Shown: positions 26,820-37,225 of the stretch, piece after piece
Layout of the letters: every line of letters begins with the position of its first letter
Numbering within the stretch: the stretch's first letter is position 1
Assembly (NCBI GenBank): GCA_963807675.1
Contig: CAWECP010000003.1
Coordinates: forward strand, 1 to 64,000
Direction: 5' to 3'
Origin: Bog-473 sp963807675
GTDB taxonomy: Bacteria > Actinomycetota > Acidimicrobiia > Acidimicrobiales > RAAP-2
DNA length: 64,000 nucleotides
Made by a program: the position numbers and the translations under genes
The notes under the pieces: model-generated
The model's input: the letters and a program-made list of their open reading frames with translations, nothing else
What the model was told of the DNA's origin: nothing
Databases searched by the model: none

Positions 26820-28889
26820 CTATGCGACAGCGGGCGCGATGTCTGTTGGATGTTGCCCGAGCACCCACAGCTGGTCTCCGGGCTCGAGGACGACGTCGCC
26901 GGTCGGAGCCAGGACGTGGCCGTCGCGTGCGATCGAGGTCACGAGGGTGCCTTCGGGAAAGCCAGCCGAGCGCAACGGCAGGCCGGCCAAGGTGGAGTCC
27001 TTGGTCACGGAGACCTCGTAAGCGCCGGCTGATGCACCCAGCGCACTGACTCGCTCCGCCGAGGCCAAAAGCTCTCGGCGATAGGCCTGGACCAAGTCCG
27101 AAACGGATACGGTGGCGACGACGTGACGGTCGTCGTCGAGCACGGGCACCCACGACAGGTGGGCGGACGCGATGGATTCGAGGGCCGTGTCGAGCTGGCT
27201 TTTCATGGAGATGGCCGGGGCACCCGCGTCGGCGATGCTGCCGACTGTTGCCTTGGGCTCAGAGGACTCGGTGAGGGCAGCCAGCGAGATGGTCCCCTCG
27301 AAGCGGCCGGCGCCGTCGATGACGGGCGCGCCTGGCACCCCGGCGGCATCGCAGAGTTCATGAGCTTCAGCGGCGGTCGTCAATGTTGGCAGCACGAGCC
27401 GAGGTGGAGTCATGGCGCGCGTTGTCGGAATCGTGGCCAACAGAGGGAGCCCCGCCATGATGCGCTGGGCCTCGGAGTCCGATCGGCTGCGGATCTGGCT
27501 CCGGTAGATCGTGTCGTCGAAGTGGTGCACGATCAGCCAAGCCAAACCGACGCCAACCAGCGCCGGTGTGAGGATCGAGAGGCTTCCGGTCATCTCGGCC
27601 ACCATGATCATGACTGCCAGGGGCGCTCGCGAGATGCTGCCGAAGCAGCACATCATCCCCACGATGACGTAGGGGGCGGGGTCGTGCCCCATTGACGGCG
27701 CGATCGGCTCGAAGAGCCGCCAGACGGCTGCCCCCATGAAGGCACCGATCACCATGCCCGGACCGAAGATGCCTCCCGATCCCCCAGAACCGATGGAGAG
27801 CCCGGTCGCCACGATGCGGGCGAACGGGACGATAAGCACGATCCACAGCGGGATGCCTAGGAGTTCTGGGCCAAGTGATTTCTGGATCCACCCGTAGCCG
27901 GTGCCGAGCACCTCGGGAATGACGATGCCGATTGCGCCCACCATCAGGCCACCGATCGCCGGCTTCACCCACTTGGGAAGCCGGGGGATCCCGGAGAAGA
28001 CATCGGCGATGCCATAGAAGCCTTTGGCGTAGAGGAGGCCGATCAGGCCGCCGAGGATTCCGATGAGCGCGAACCACCCAAGTTGGGCGGGGTCGTCGAA
28101 GCGGTAGGACCCGACATAGCCGAAGAGGGGACCGAAGCCCTCCACGGAGCCGAAGATGGCATAGCTGACCGACGAGGCAATGAAGCACGGCAAAAGTGCA
28201 GCCGGGTCGAAGTCATCGCGGTAGAGGATCTCCGACGCCAGCACGGCGCCACCGAGCGGTGCGCCGAAGATGGCGCCGATACCCGATCCGATCCCAGTTG
28301 CCACCGCGATGCGTCCGTCGGCGGGCTCGAGCTCGAGCACGCGGGTGAGGAGCGATCCGAAGCCGGCGCTGATCTGGCCGGTCGGGCCCTCTCGCCCGCC
28401 TGAGCCACCAGAGCCGATCGTCAGGGCGGAGGCCACGATCTTGACGATGACGGCGCGGAAACGCACCCCCTTGGGGTTGTGGTGTACCGCCGAGATGGCG
28501 GCGTCGGTGCCGTGTCCTTCGGCTTCAGGGGCAAAGCGGTAGACGAGAAGTGCGCCGAGCAGTGCGCCGCCACCTGCAACCAGCGGCAGGGCCCAGGGCC
28601 GGGCGGCGTGCGCCGAACCGGCCACATGGCCCTCTGCTGCGGGGGTCGGCACGGTGTAGCCGGCGAGGATCTCCAAGAAGAAGTGGGTGCAGAGCCGTAG
28701 AGCCTCGTAGAAGACGACGGCGCCGAGACCAGCGATGGCTCCGATTGCGATGCCGAGCACAATCCAGCGCTGCAGGTAGGAGGCCGAGCGGATCCAGCGA
28801 CCCACCGCTGCAGCAGCGCCGCGGGCGCGGACCGAACTGCTGGGATGCGGCGGACCACCCAGGGCATTCTCACTCGGCTGCGCGCTCAC
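26820..28889 (-). CDS. ClC chloride channel/antiporter with CBS pair and TrkA-C domain
   Basis: A 689-aa membrane protein. ClC selectivity segments are GSGGSGGREGP at 159-169, with the gating Glu that marks H+/Cl- exchangers, and GSGGSGGIFGPGMVIGA in the second half. Two CBS domains follow (VSDLVQAYRREL marks the end of the second). The C-terminus is a TrkA-C/RCK-C domain (LAGLPLRSAGFPEGTLVTSI, then LEPGDQLWVLGQ), so ligand control is likely. The GTG start at 28889 overlaps the MarR stop as GTGA. Upstream in-frame sequence is arginine-rich and antisense to MarR, so it is excluded. Confidence 0.85.
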   Translation of the reverse strand: MSAQPSENALGGPPHPSSSVRARGAAAAVGRWIRSASYLQRWIVLGIAIGAIAGLGAVVFYEALRLCTHFFLEILAGYTVPTPAAEGHVAGSAHAARPWALPLVAGGGALLGALLVYRFAPEAEGHGTDAAISAVHHNPKGVRFRAVIVKIVASALTIGSGGSGGREGPTGQISAGFGSLLTRVLELEPADGRIAVATGIGSGIGAIFGAPLGGAVLASEILYRDDFDPAALLPCFIASSVSYAIFGSVEGFGPLFGYVGSYRFDDPAQLGWFALIGILGGLIGLLYAKGFYGIADVFSGIPRLPKWVKPAIGGLMVGAIGIVIPEVLGTGYGWIQKSLGPELLGIPLWIVLIVPFARIVATGLSIGSGGSGGIFGPGMVIGAFMGAAVWRLFEPIAPSMGHDPAPYVIVGMMCCFGSISRAPLAVMIMVAEMTGSLSILTPALVGVGLAWLIVHHFDDTIYRSQIRSRSDSEAQRIMAGLPLLATIPTTRAMTPPRLVLPTLTTAAEAHELCDAAGVPGAPVIDGAGRFEGTISLAALTESSEPKATVGSIADAGAPAISMKSQLDTALESIASAHLSWVPVLDDDRHVVATVSVSDLVQAYRRELLASAERVSALGASAGAYEVSVTKDSTLAGLPLRSAGFPEGTLVTSIARDGHVLAPTGDVVLEPGDQLWVLGQHPTDIAPAVA

Positions 28890-29371
28890 AGGTCCCAGCC
28901 TGTGCTCCAGTCCTGCTCGGGCACCTCGCCGGCGGTCTGGCTCAGATGACCCAACGCCGCGACGACGCCGGCACGTGACTGCTCGGGAATAGACCCCACG
29001 AGCCGCTCGATCTCTTGACGGCGCCGAGCCGTCACCGTGTCGACCAGGAGGCGCCCCCCAGGAGAGAGGGCAATGCGGACTTGGCGCCGGTCGCGCCGGT
29101 CGGTCCGGCGGGTCACCAGACCCTTCTTGACGAGCCGGTCGCACATCCTCGACGCGGTCGGAGGCGTGACGGACACCGCCTCGGCGAGAGCGGCCACGCC
29201 CTGGGGACCGCGGGAGGCAAGGACCACCAGTGAGCGGTACTGGGTCAAGGTGACCTCTTCTCCCACGTCAGCGAGCGAACGGGCGGCGATGGCCACGAGC
29301 ACCCTGCTGGCGCTGAGGACGGCATCGACCAGCTGCTCCTCGGGCGGCGCGACGATGGGACTTTGTTGCAT
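28886..29371 (-). CDS. MarR-family transcriptional regulator
   Basis: A winged-helix protein of about 161 aa, with LTQYRSLVVLASRGPQGVAA, the recognition region SVTPPTASRMCDRLVKKGLV and the wing RTDRRDRRQVRIALSPGG. It is the first gene of the unit with ClC and DDN-like genes and probably regulates it. It is divergent from the SCO1 gene, with only about 20 bases between the starts. An ATG 18 bases upstream is an alternative start. Confidence 0.85.
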   Translation of the reverse strand: MQQSPIVAPPEEQLVDAVLSASRVLVAIAARSLADVGEEVTLTQYRSLVVLASRGPQGVAALAEAVSVTPPTASRMCDRLVKKGLVTRRTDRRDRRQVRIALSPGGRLLVDTVTARRRQEIERLVGSIPEQSRAGVVAALGHLSQTAGEVPEQDWSTGWDL

Positions 29372-29392
29372 ATAGCAGCTATTGTGCACGCT

Positions 29393-30148
29393 ATGGGATT
29401 GCGACGCAAGCTTGCACTCCTGGTCGCTGGCGTCTTTGTTGCCTCTGGAGCTGCGCTGAGCATCGGGCTCTCGTCGATCGACGCCGGATCAGTGGGCGCG
29501 CCACCCGCCTTCATTGGCGACCAGATGGACCGAGCCGTTCCGGCCTCGCTCCTCGACGCTTCCTTCACCGATCAGGAGGGCCGGCCCGTCACGTTGCGCC
29601 AGTTCGCTGCCGGCAAAGCGATCTTCTTGGTCCCGTTCCTCACCTCGTGCCAGGAGGAGTGCCCGGTGACGACCGGGGCGCTACTCGCTCTCGAGCGCGA
29701 GCTCTCTGCGCAACGCCTGACCTCGAAGGCAGCCATCGTCGAAGTGACGGTTGATCCAGGTCGCGACACCCCCGAACGCATGGCGGCCTACGCCAAGCTC
29801 ACCGGAGTCACCTGGCCTCTGCTCACCGCATCACCGACGACGCTCGCCGAGCTGTGGCACTTCTTCGGGATCTACTACCAAGTCGTTCCTGAGGGCTCAC
29901 CGCCCGGCATCGACTGGCAGACCGGAAAGCCCTACACCTACGACGTCAATCACTCCGACGGGTTTGTTTTGCTCAACTCCGCCCTCCATGAGCGGTTCGT
30001 CGCGGCAGGGATGGTGCGCGGTGCGGCCGTGCCGAGCTCGCTCCGCCGCCTTCTCGACGCCCAGGGCGTCTACGACTTGAAGCACCCGGGTGGCGGAAGC
30101 TGGACCGTCGAACAGGCCTTCAACGCCATCGACTGGGTGCTCGAGTAG
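29393..30148 (+). CDS. SCO1/SenC-like copper-binding thioredoxin-fold protein
   Basis: A 251-aa protein with an N-terminal hydrophobic helix (KLALLVAGVFVASGAALSIG) acting as signal or anchor. The SCO fold has CQEEC at 86-90 (C-x3-C copper site) and a later His in DVNHSDGFVLLN. SCO proteins deliver copper to cytochrome oxidase CuA or act as periplasmic thiol-redox proteins. No oxidase gene is adjacent. Confidence 0.85.
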   Translation: MGLRRKLALLVAGVFVASGAALSIGLSSIDAGSVGAPPAFIGDQMDRAVPASLLDASFTDQEGRPVTLRQFAAGKAIFLVPFLTSCQEECPVTTGALLALERELSAQRLTSKAAIVEVTVDPGRDTPERMAAYAKLTGVTWPLLTASPTTLAELWHFFGIYYQVVPEGSPPGIDWQTGKPYTYDVNHSDGFVLLNSALHERFVAAGMVRGAAVPSSLRRLLDAQGVYDLKHPGGGSWTVEQAFNAIDWVLE

Positions 30149-30229
30149 TCGAGCGGAGATGGCCTGTGGACGGCGGTGCCGCTGCTCGGGTGCTCATGCC
30201 TGCCACGTAGCGACCTGAGCCGCGTCCGG

Positions 30230-30523
30230 TCACCCAAGGGCAGCTTGGAGATCTTCGAGAGACAGCTCAGCCGTTACGTGGCCTCCGCATTGGGTGCAGT
30301 TATGCGTGTGACGCCAAGAGCGGATCAGCTTCGTATGTTCTGGATTGAGCAGGACCGTGAAGCTCTCGGAGCTCTCGTCGAACTCAAGTCCGTAGAAGGC
30401 GCGCCATTGCGTCGCAACGGGGTGGCCGTCGACCTCCACACCCTTGAGTATCCGACGAAAGCGCATGGCCTCTGTGTCGAACAGCCAGGTTGCGTGGCAC
30501 GACTCAAAAATCATGGGATCCAT
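30230..30523 (-). CDS. Hypothetical protein, 97 aa
   Basis: A compact protein with CHATWLFDTEAMRFRRI at the N-terminus, a central beta-rich region and HTHNCTQCGGHVTAEL near the C-terminus, where CxxC plus His may bind metal. I believe similar small proteins occur in other actinobacteria, but no function is known to me. Confidence 0.55.
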   Translation of the reverse strand: MDPMIFESCHATWLFDTEAMRFRRILKGVEVDGHPVATQWRAFYGLEFDESSESFTVLLNPEHTKLIRSWRHTHNCTQCGGHVTAELSLEDLQAALG

Positions 30524-31020
30524 TCTTCAATTCTTGTGCTGGAACATAAGGCAGACGTGAGATTCACGTTCACATTTCGTGACGATTTTGCGGAGCTTTT
30601 GGCTGCATCATCTGACCAAACACATGACAAGAAATCTGGTTGTGGTTCCGCCGGTCCGCCGACGTCCCCTGTCCTCGTTGTCAGACCGCCGATGGCGAAA
30701 GCGAACGCCACACCGGCGTCAAGTAGTGCCGCTTTCCTTTTTTGTCTATCGATGTACGCCAACAGCAACATCGGGGGTCTGCGCCCAGGACCGCTACTGG
30801 GATAGTTCGGACGTCCTCAATTGAGCGTCGTCCAGGCTCACCTCGTCTTAGGCGGCCCTCATGAGGCTACGTCTATGACGGTCGGGAGTACCCTTTGAAT
30901 AATGCCTAGCGTGCCCCGGCCCCGAGGGAATACCACCCAGTCGCCGGGTCTGACAGAGGGAGGGCGAGGGAGAGCTTCGGGCGTGCTAGGCGGCCCGAAG
31001 TCCGCACAGGGTGTCTCAAT
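30524..31020. other. Intergenic stretch without a convincing gene
   Basis: A minus-strand frame of 86 codons (30511-30771) exists but has no motif and overlaps the 97-aa gene. Base composition is somewhat lower in GC than the surroundings. Nothing else was recognised. Confidence 0.35.
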
Positions 31021-31341
31021 GTGAGGAGATGGGTCTCGACATACGCCTGGAGATTGAGCGTCGCCATCATGTTGCTCATCACAGCCGCGGACGCGATTCT
31101 CGGACCCCGCGTAATCCTGATCGGCCTACTCATGATCGGCCCGTGCTGCGCGCTTCTGAGCGCCCGGCGGGTCTCGACCGCCCAGGCCGGGGTCATAGCT
31201 GTCGGGCTTGCCTTGCTATTGGCCCTCCCTGACGGGATCTGGGGCACCGTCGCCCAGTTCGTCTTTACCGGCGCCGTCTTGATGGTAGCCATTGCCTGCA
31301 CCTGGGCCGCCGGGATCATGGAATCGGTGACAAGGCATTGA
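31021..31341 (+). CDS. Small membrane protein, three to four helices
   Basis: A 106-aa hydrophobic protein with segments LSVAIMLLITAADAIL, VILIGLLMIGPCCALL, VIAVGLALLLALPDG and FVFTGAVLMVAIACTWAAG. The same pattern occurs as the N-terminal membrane part of some actinobacterial SpoIIE-type phosphatases, but no catalytic domain follows here. The start is a GTG. Confidence 0.6.
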   Translation: MRRWVSTYAWRLSVAIMLLITAADAILGPRVILIGLLMIGPCCALLSARRVSTAQAGVIAVGLALLLALPDGIWGTVAQFVFTGAVLMVAIACTWAAGIMESVTRH

Positions 31342-31418
31342 GCCATCCCTGATCAGGTCGGTGCTTCACTTTCGCTCCCCATCTCCGTACCACGTGATAG
31401 GGCTTCGCCTCATCGGAG

Positions 31419-32420
31419 TCAGCTGGTGGTGAGTAGCACAATCACAAACAGGGCATAGGCCGCGATGATCAACACACCCGAGGTCCGGCGCAGTCCGTGC
31501 CCCACGTAGGCAAGCATCAACGTCATCGCAGTGAGCCCTACGTACCAACCGGCAACGAGCAGGCCTGAGCCCGACGGCTTCGCCAGACCGATCACTGTGG
31601 CCGGGATCAAGAGGCCGGCGGTCACGTTGAGCGAGTTCGAGTTGAGCGCAACACTCAGCGTGGCCGCTCCACGTCCCCGGCGGGCCAGGTAGACCGCGGA
31701 GACCGCGTTGGGAAGACTCGTCACCGCGGCCAGAACGAGGCCGCCGATAACGATGTCGGGAATGCCGAAATGCACTCCGAGCGAAGATGCCCCGCGTTCC
31801 ATTCCCACACTGGCCAAGATGACGACCACGAGCGCGCCAAGGGCCACGACCGCGTCGGTGCCGGTGCCTCGTCGAGGGGCGATGGCCTCTTCGAGCTCGC
31901 TCTCCTCTTCGACGATGGCAGTGGTGATCCACGCTGTCCAACTCGTCGGCAAGCGGAGCCGTCCAAGAATTCTTTGGTGCGCGCCCAGGAGCACGACATA
32001 GGGGACCAGGACGGCGAGGACGACGGCTAGGCCCGCTCCCGCCGAAAGCTGGCCACCCACACTCAAGAGACAAGCTACGGCGACCAGGATGGCAACGGTC
32101 CCGCTGAAGGCCACGACCTTTCGGTGCAGTCTGATACGACCAGCGACGACGGCTCCCAGGCCCAGCAATGCCGACAGATTGAAGACGTTCGAACCAAGGA
32201 CAACCCCGGCGCCGACGGTTGCATCGTGGTGCACCAATGCGGTGATGGCGGCCGTGATCTCGGGCGCATCGGCCGCCAATGCGGCCACCATGCCAAGCAG
32301 GGCTTCAGAGAGCCCGAGTCGCTCACCAACTCGCTCGAGTCGCGAGACTAAGACCCAACTCGTGCCCAGGCTCACGCCCGCCCCGATGACGAAGGCCGCG
32401 AGGGAGAGTTCCACGCTCAT
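31419..32420 (-). CDS. Sodium/calcium exchanger-family (CaCA) membrane protein
   Basis: A 333-aa protein with about ten helices and the two inverted alpha-repeats of the CaCA superfamily. The first covers ALLGMVAALAADAPEITAAI with GSNVFNLSALLG. The second covers IVIGGLVLAAVTSLPNAVSA with LNSNSLNVTAGLL. A cytoplasmic loop rich in Glu (VEEESELEEAI) separates the halves. Substrate could be calcium or another cation. Confidence 0.8.
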   Translation of the reverse strand: MSVELSLAAFVIGAGVSLGTSWVLVSRLERVGERLGLSEALLGMVAALAADAPEITAAITALVHHDATVGAGVVLGSNVFNLSALLGLGAVVAGRIRLHRKVVAFSGTVAILVAVACLLSVGGQLSAGAGLAVVLAVLVPYVVLLGAHQRILGRLRLPTSWTAWITTAIVEEESELEEAIAPRRGTGTDAVVALGALVVVILASVGMERGASSLGVHFGIPDIVIGGLVLAAVTSLPNAVSAVYLARRGRGAATLSVALNSNSLNVTAGLLIPATVIGLAKPSGSGLLVAGWYVGLTAMTLMLAYVGHGLRRTSGVLIIAAYALFVIVLLTTS

Positions 32421-32834
32421 GGCTGGTCAAGTCGCGACTTCACGCGCCGCGCCTGAGCCCGGTATGACGAGATGGGCAGGTTGGATGGCAGACCAGGCGA
32501 CACACGTCAGCTCCTCGGCGCGAATCTTCGATGTGCCGACCAGGCTTCCCGGCTCTCCGCTCATAGCGTACCGCTCAGCGTTCCGGCATAGGCGGAGATA
32601 GTGGCCCTCGACAAGCAGCGCGGGAGAGCAGACGCATCGGCGACGCGAATATGGCGGCGCCGCAGGAGGACGGAAACCCAACTCCCCAGGTCTCAACATC
32701 TACGTCGCCACGTCCGAACGCGTGCCGTGGTGCGTGACCGGAGGGACGTCAACCGCGCCCGGCACTTGCCGAGATCTCCTTATTCGATGCCATGCCTCTG
32801 GTTGCTGGGGTCTGCTAAGCACGACTTTTCAGGC
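32421..32834. other. Intergenic stretch between divergent exchanger and potassium-channel genes
   Basis: Frames here are arginine-rich with no motif. The region must hold both promoters, but none was identified. Confidence 0.35.
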
Positions 32835-33839
32835 ATGATGAATCCGATGCGTGACCCATTTCGGAGGATGCGGATTGGCCTCATGGCCCTCGCGCTCGTT
32901 CTTGTCGCCGGCACCGCGGGATATCTGCTGCTCGGGTTCGACTTTCTCGATTCCCTCTACCAGACCGTCACGACGGTCACCACGGTGGGGTTTACCTCCG
33001 CGCGCCCGTTGGGGTTGGGAAGCAAGGCCTTCACAATCGTCCTGATCCTAGTGGGCGTCGGTACGGCGCTCTATACGTTCTCGGCCGTCCTGGAGATGCT
33101 CATCGAGGGCCACATGAGAGACCTTGTGAGGAGGCGCAAAATGGAGCGTGACATCGGCCGAATGTCCGGACACGTCATCGTCTGCGGCTGGGGACGGGTC
33201 GGACGTGAGGTCGCCCGATTCCTGGTAAGTGCCGGTCGGCAGGTCGTGGTTATCGACCATGACCTCGAGCGGCTCGCCGTGGTGCCCTATGCGACCGTTC
33301 ACGGTGATGTGACCGACGACGAAACCCTTCGCCAAGCTGGCATCGAACGGGCCGCCACGCTGGTGGCTGCCATCGACACCGACGCAGACAACCTCTATGT
33401 GACGGTGGCTGGAAGGTCGATGCGACCCGATCTCCAGATCATCGCCCGGGCCCGCAATGAGTCCTCCGAGCCGAAGCTCTTGCGCGCCGGTGCGGACCGG
33501 GTTGTGAACCCTCAGCAACTTGGTGGCGACCGCATGGCGTCGTTCGTCACCCAACCCCTCGTGGTGGATTTCGTGGACGTCGTCATGCACGACGGCACTC
33601 TTGAATTCCGGTTGGAGGAGTTGGCCGTCTCGGCCGCATCGACGCTGGCGGGCAGCACCCTACGCTCGGCGCAGCTGCGCGACCGAACCGGGGCTCTGGT
33701 GCTGGCCATCCGCCGCCCCGATGGCATCTTCGTCACTAATCCATCGCCCGAGGACGTGATCGAGGCGGGCGACGTCCTGATCAGCGTGGGTACGGCCGAG
33801 CAGCTCGCGGCACTTGGCGAGTTTGCCGCCCGCCTCTGA
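32835..33839 (+). CDS. Potassium channel with TrkA-N/TrkA-C regulatory domains
   Basis: A 334-aa two-helix channel subunit. The pore filter is TTVTTVGF at about 46-53, where Phe replaces the usual Tyr of TVGY. A RCK/TrkA-N Rossmann domain begins at SGHVIVCGWGRVGREV (GxGxxG near 118-123), and a TrkA-C domain lies near the end (LEELAVSAASTLAGSTL). It probably gates K+ flux in response to NAD(H) or nucleotides. Two adjacent ATGs (32835, 32838) are possible starts. Confidence 0.85.
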   Translation: MMNPMRDPFRRMRIGLMALALVLVAGTAGYLLLGFDFLDSLYQTVTTVTTVGFTSARPLGLGSKAFTIVLILVGVGTALYTFSAVLEMLIEGHMRDLVRRRKMERDIGRMSGHVIVCGWGRVGREVARFLVSAGRQVVVIDHDLERLAVVPYATVHGDVTDDETLRQAGIERAATLVAAIDTDADNLYVTVAGRSMRPDLQIIARARNESSEPKLLRAGADRVVNPQQLGGDRMASFVTQPLVVDFVDVVMHDGTLEFRLEELAVSAASTLAGSTLRSAQLRDRTGALVLAIRRPDGIFVTNPSPEDVIEAGDVLISVGTAEQLAALGEFAARL

Positions 33840-34009
33840 CGCTTGTATGGCTCCCTCCTCACCGACCAGAGTCGCTAGCTCTCCTTGTGTAGTTACCGGC
33901 GACTGTGGTGTGGCGATTACCGGCTTCTGATACGTGCGCTGCAACTCGTGCAAACTGCCGGACATCGAGTGCCTCTCGCCACCAACGCGACTGCCCCCAT
34001 GGTGCCGTA

Positions 34010-34237
34010 CGAGAGCAGGGGTCGCGCCACTGCGAGGGTGCCCAGATCAGGCCGCTCCCAGGCTGGCAACGGTTGCAAGCACTTGGCCCCCGAAAGGCAC
34101 TTGGGTGCAATGCGTGAGCCTAGATTGTGAGGTCCTCTGAACGTCACTTGACAGGCGAGTCGTCGCCTCCAGGTGTGGCTCTGAGCCTGACAACTCCCCC
34201 TGTTGAAGGTCGGATGGATCTGAGCCGGGTCGGAACC
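34010..34237 (+). repeat. Interspersed repeat R3, left part (split by an IS3 element)
   Basis: It matches the copy at 46.5 kb from GGTGCCCAGATCAGGCCGCT through the TCACTTGACAGGCGAGTCGT segment to GGATGGATC. It stops at the IS3 end at 34238. The remainder, with the hairpin, resumes at about 38291. Confidence 0.6.
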
Positions 34238-34261
34238 TGTCAAGCGATTTGAGACACCTTC

Positions 34262-35276
34262 TTACGACGCCTTCTGAAGTACCTCCTCTTCGGTGACGGG
34301 CTCGTTGATCCAGGCGATGGTCGGGAGCTTGGGTGGCTCAGGTTTGCGGTGGCGGAACCGGACGGGGTTGGCGGCGTAGGCGGCGTCGAGGGTCTCGGTC
34401 CGCTGGGAGCGAACCTCGGCTGCCGTGCCGTAGTGCACCGAGGCCGGCGTGTGGTATCCGATGCCCGAATGGCGGTGCTCGTGGTTGTAGTAGGCGAAGA
34501 ACGCCTCGCAGAAGGCCGGCGTCTTGGATGCAGCCGAAGCGCTCGGGGAAGGCCGGGCAGTACTTGAGGGTCTTGAACTGCGCCTCACTGAACGGGTTGT
34601 CATTGCTCACGTGCGGTCGGCTATGCGAGCGCTTGATGCCCAAGAAGCTGAGCAGCTCTGCCACCGGGTTCGACGTCATGGAGCTGCCGCGATCGGCGTG
34701 GATTGTGAGCTGGTCCGGCGGCACCTGGTGGCGCGCTACGGCGTCGGCGATGAGCTCTTTGGCCAGCTCGCCTGACTCAGTGGGCGCCACACACCACGCC
34801 ACGACGTAGCGACTGAAGATGTCGAGCACGACATAGAGGTCGTAGTACTCGCCGCGTTTGGGTCCCTTCAGCTTCGTGATGTCCCATGACCACACGACCA
34901 GCGGCCGATCGGCGACGAGCTCGGGTTTGACCTTGGCCGGGTGTGTCGCCTGGCGGCGGCGTTCGCGCACCTCGCCCTGGGACCGCAGGATCCGGTAGTA
35001 GCTCGATTCGGAGGCCAGGTAGACGCCCTCGTCGAGAAGGCTGAAGTAGACCTGGGCGGGCGAGCAGTCGGCGAAGCGCTCCGAGCGCAGCACCGCGAGC
35101 ACGGCGTCGACCTCTTCGTCGGTCAGCTTGTTCGGCGGAGCCGGCCGGGGCTTGCGCTCGGTCGTGCGGCATGGTTTCAGCTTGCGGTAATGGCTGGCCC
35201 GGGGACGCCCGACAGCCGCACAGGCCGTCTTGGTGCCGAGCAGCGGCTCGACCAGCGCGAAGCACTCGTCGATCAC
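34262..35276 (-). CDS. IS3-family transposase OrfB (one frameshift)
   Basis: The integrase core has the DDE residues in VVWSWDITKLKGPK, TIHADRGSSMTSN and SNDNPFSEAQFKTLKY. The C-terminus reads FCEAFFAYYNHEHRHSGIGY. A one-base shift lies near 34530. The GTG start at 35276 overlaps the OrfA stop as GTGA. In many IS3 elements OrfB is made by programmed -1 frameshifting from OrfA; that possibility remains. OrfA is broken by IS21, so this copy is probably immobile on its own. Confidence 0.8.
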
Positions 35277-35756
35277 CGCCTCGGCCCCTCTTCGGGCTGC
35301 TGGTCGGTCTCCGGAGTGCTCTGCGCCAGCAGCTGCGCCAAGAGCTCCGATGCTTTTCCCTGGGCCTCGAGGGCGACGCGGTGCCGGGCCAGCTGGTCTT
35401 CGAGCTTGGCGTTGCGCCGGCGCAGCACTTCGAGCTCGCGCTCGGCCGCCGAGCGCTTCTTGCGGTGCTTGGGAGCCAGTCCCGTCAGGGCACCGACGTC
35501 GCGGGCCCGCTGCCACTCGACGATGTGGCTCGAGTACAGGCCCTCTCGGCGCAACAGTGCGCCCTTACCCCTGTCCATGGCCACGAGAAAGTCCCCACTT
35601 ATGGCCATGAGCGGTCCGCACTGATGGCCACCAAAAGTCCGCAGTTTTGGCCACCAAAAGTCCGCACCCCTCACTGAAGCATCCACCTGAGGGCCCCTTC
35701 GGCCGGTCACGGTGGCGGTGCAACCCAACCGCCGCTCCGACCGAAGGGACACCTCC

Positions 35757-37225
35757 ATGAAATCAGTGAGGGAACGAATGGACATGCATGCTGCCTACCA
35801 AGAGGTGGGCTCCTACCGGGCCGCAGCCGAGATCTGCGGCACCACCGACAAGACCGTCAAGCGGGTCGTCGAAGCGGTCAGGCGGACCGAGGCGCTCGGG
35901 AATGGGGGTGAAGTGGCCGTGGCCCACAACTACGACCCGGTCAGCACCATCATCGCCGAACGGGTCGCCCGCACCTCAGGTCGGATCACGGCCAAACGAC
36001 TCCTGCCGGTGGCGGTGGCGGCCGGCTATGCCGGTTCGGCCCGCAACTTCCGCCGGGCGGTGGCCGACGCCAAAGCCGAGTGGCGTCGTGATCACCACCG
36101 GGGGCGCCGGCCCGGGGTCTGGGCGCCGGGCGACATGTTGGTGTTCGACTGGGGCGAGATCGGACCGCTGTTCGTGTTCTGCGCCGTGTTGGCCTGGAGC
36201 CGGTTCCGCTTCGTGTTCTTCGCCGACAACCTCGGTGCCGAGACCACCATGGGCGCGCTGGCGTTGTGCATGGAGACCATCGGCGGGGTGCCGAAAACTC
36301 TGCTCACCGATCGCATGGGGTGCTTGAAGGGTGCCACGGTGGCGGGGCTCGTGATCCCGACGCCGGACTACGTCCGCTTCGTCACCCATTACGGGACGCG
36401 GCCCGACTTTTGTGAGGGTGCAGATCCCGAGTCGAAAGGGATCGTCGAGGCCCTTGTCGGCTACGTGAAGTCCGACCTCATGATCCCCGAAGAGCTCAGT
36501 GTTGCCGACCTCAAAGGAGCCAACGCCAAAGGGGGTGCTCTGGTGCAACGAGGTGAACGCGGAGGTGCACTCGGAGATCGTGGCCGTCCCGGCCGAACGG
36601 CTCGCCGCTCGAACGCCCTCTCCTCGGTGCGCTGCCCTCACTGCGGGCCCGGATCGGCCAGGTGGTCATGCGCAAAGTCGACCGTCTGAGCTGTGTCCGA
36701 TTCGGCTCGGCCCGTTACTCGGTGCCGACAGTCCACATCGGTCGTCAGGTCGAACTGCGGGTGGCCGACGGCACGGTCATGATCGTGTTCTTGGGCGAGA
36801 TCATCGCCGAGCATGGCCTCGTCGCCCCTGGTGAGACCGCTGTCTCCGACGAGCACTACGGCGGGGCACGACCGGTTCCCAACCGGGCGGTGCGGCCCAA
36901 GACGCCAGCCGAGATGACGTTCTGCGCCCTCGGTCCGGTGGCCGAGGCCTTCATCAAAGGGGCCGCCGCCCGCGGCGTGACCACCCTGGCCGCCGACCTC
37001 GGCGAGCTGTGCGCGATGGAAGCCGCCCACGGCAAAGACGAGCTCATCGCCGCCCTCGAGCGGGCGGTCACCTTCGGCCGCTTCCGGGCCTACGACGTGC
37101 GCTCCATCTTGGCCGCCGGAACCGGTGTGCCACGACCCCGTGCGCCCGGTGACGCCCTCATCGTCGACCTGCCCGTTGTCGCCACCCGTTCCCTCGGCGA
37201 CTACGCCATCGGGGAGGACCAATGA
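35757..37225 (+). CDS. istA: IS21-family transposase IstA (two frameshifts)
   Basis: An N-terminal HTH (YRAAAEICGTTDKTVKRVVE) precedes the integrase core, with DDE residues in MLVFDWGEIGP, LLTDRMGC and ESKGIVEALVGYVKSD. Shifts near 36530 and 36615 interrupt the part after the core. The C-terminal region then runs from VMRKVDRLSCVRFGSARYSV to SLGDYAIGEDQ. The stop overlaps the istB ATG as ATGA. Corrected length is about 489 aa. Confidence 0.85.

Noticed and set aside
30511..30771. Minus-strand frame of 86 codons as a gene
   Set aside because: It overlaps the better-supported 97-aa gene and has no motif or start context.
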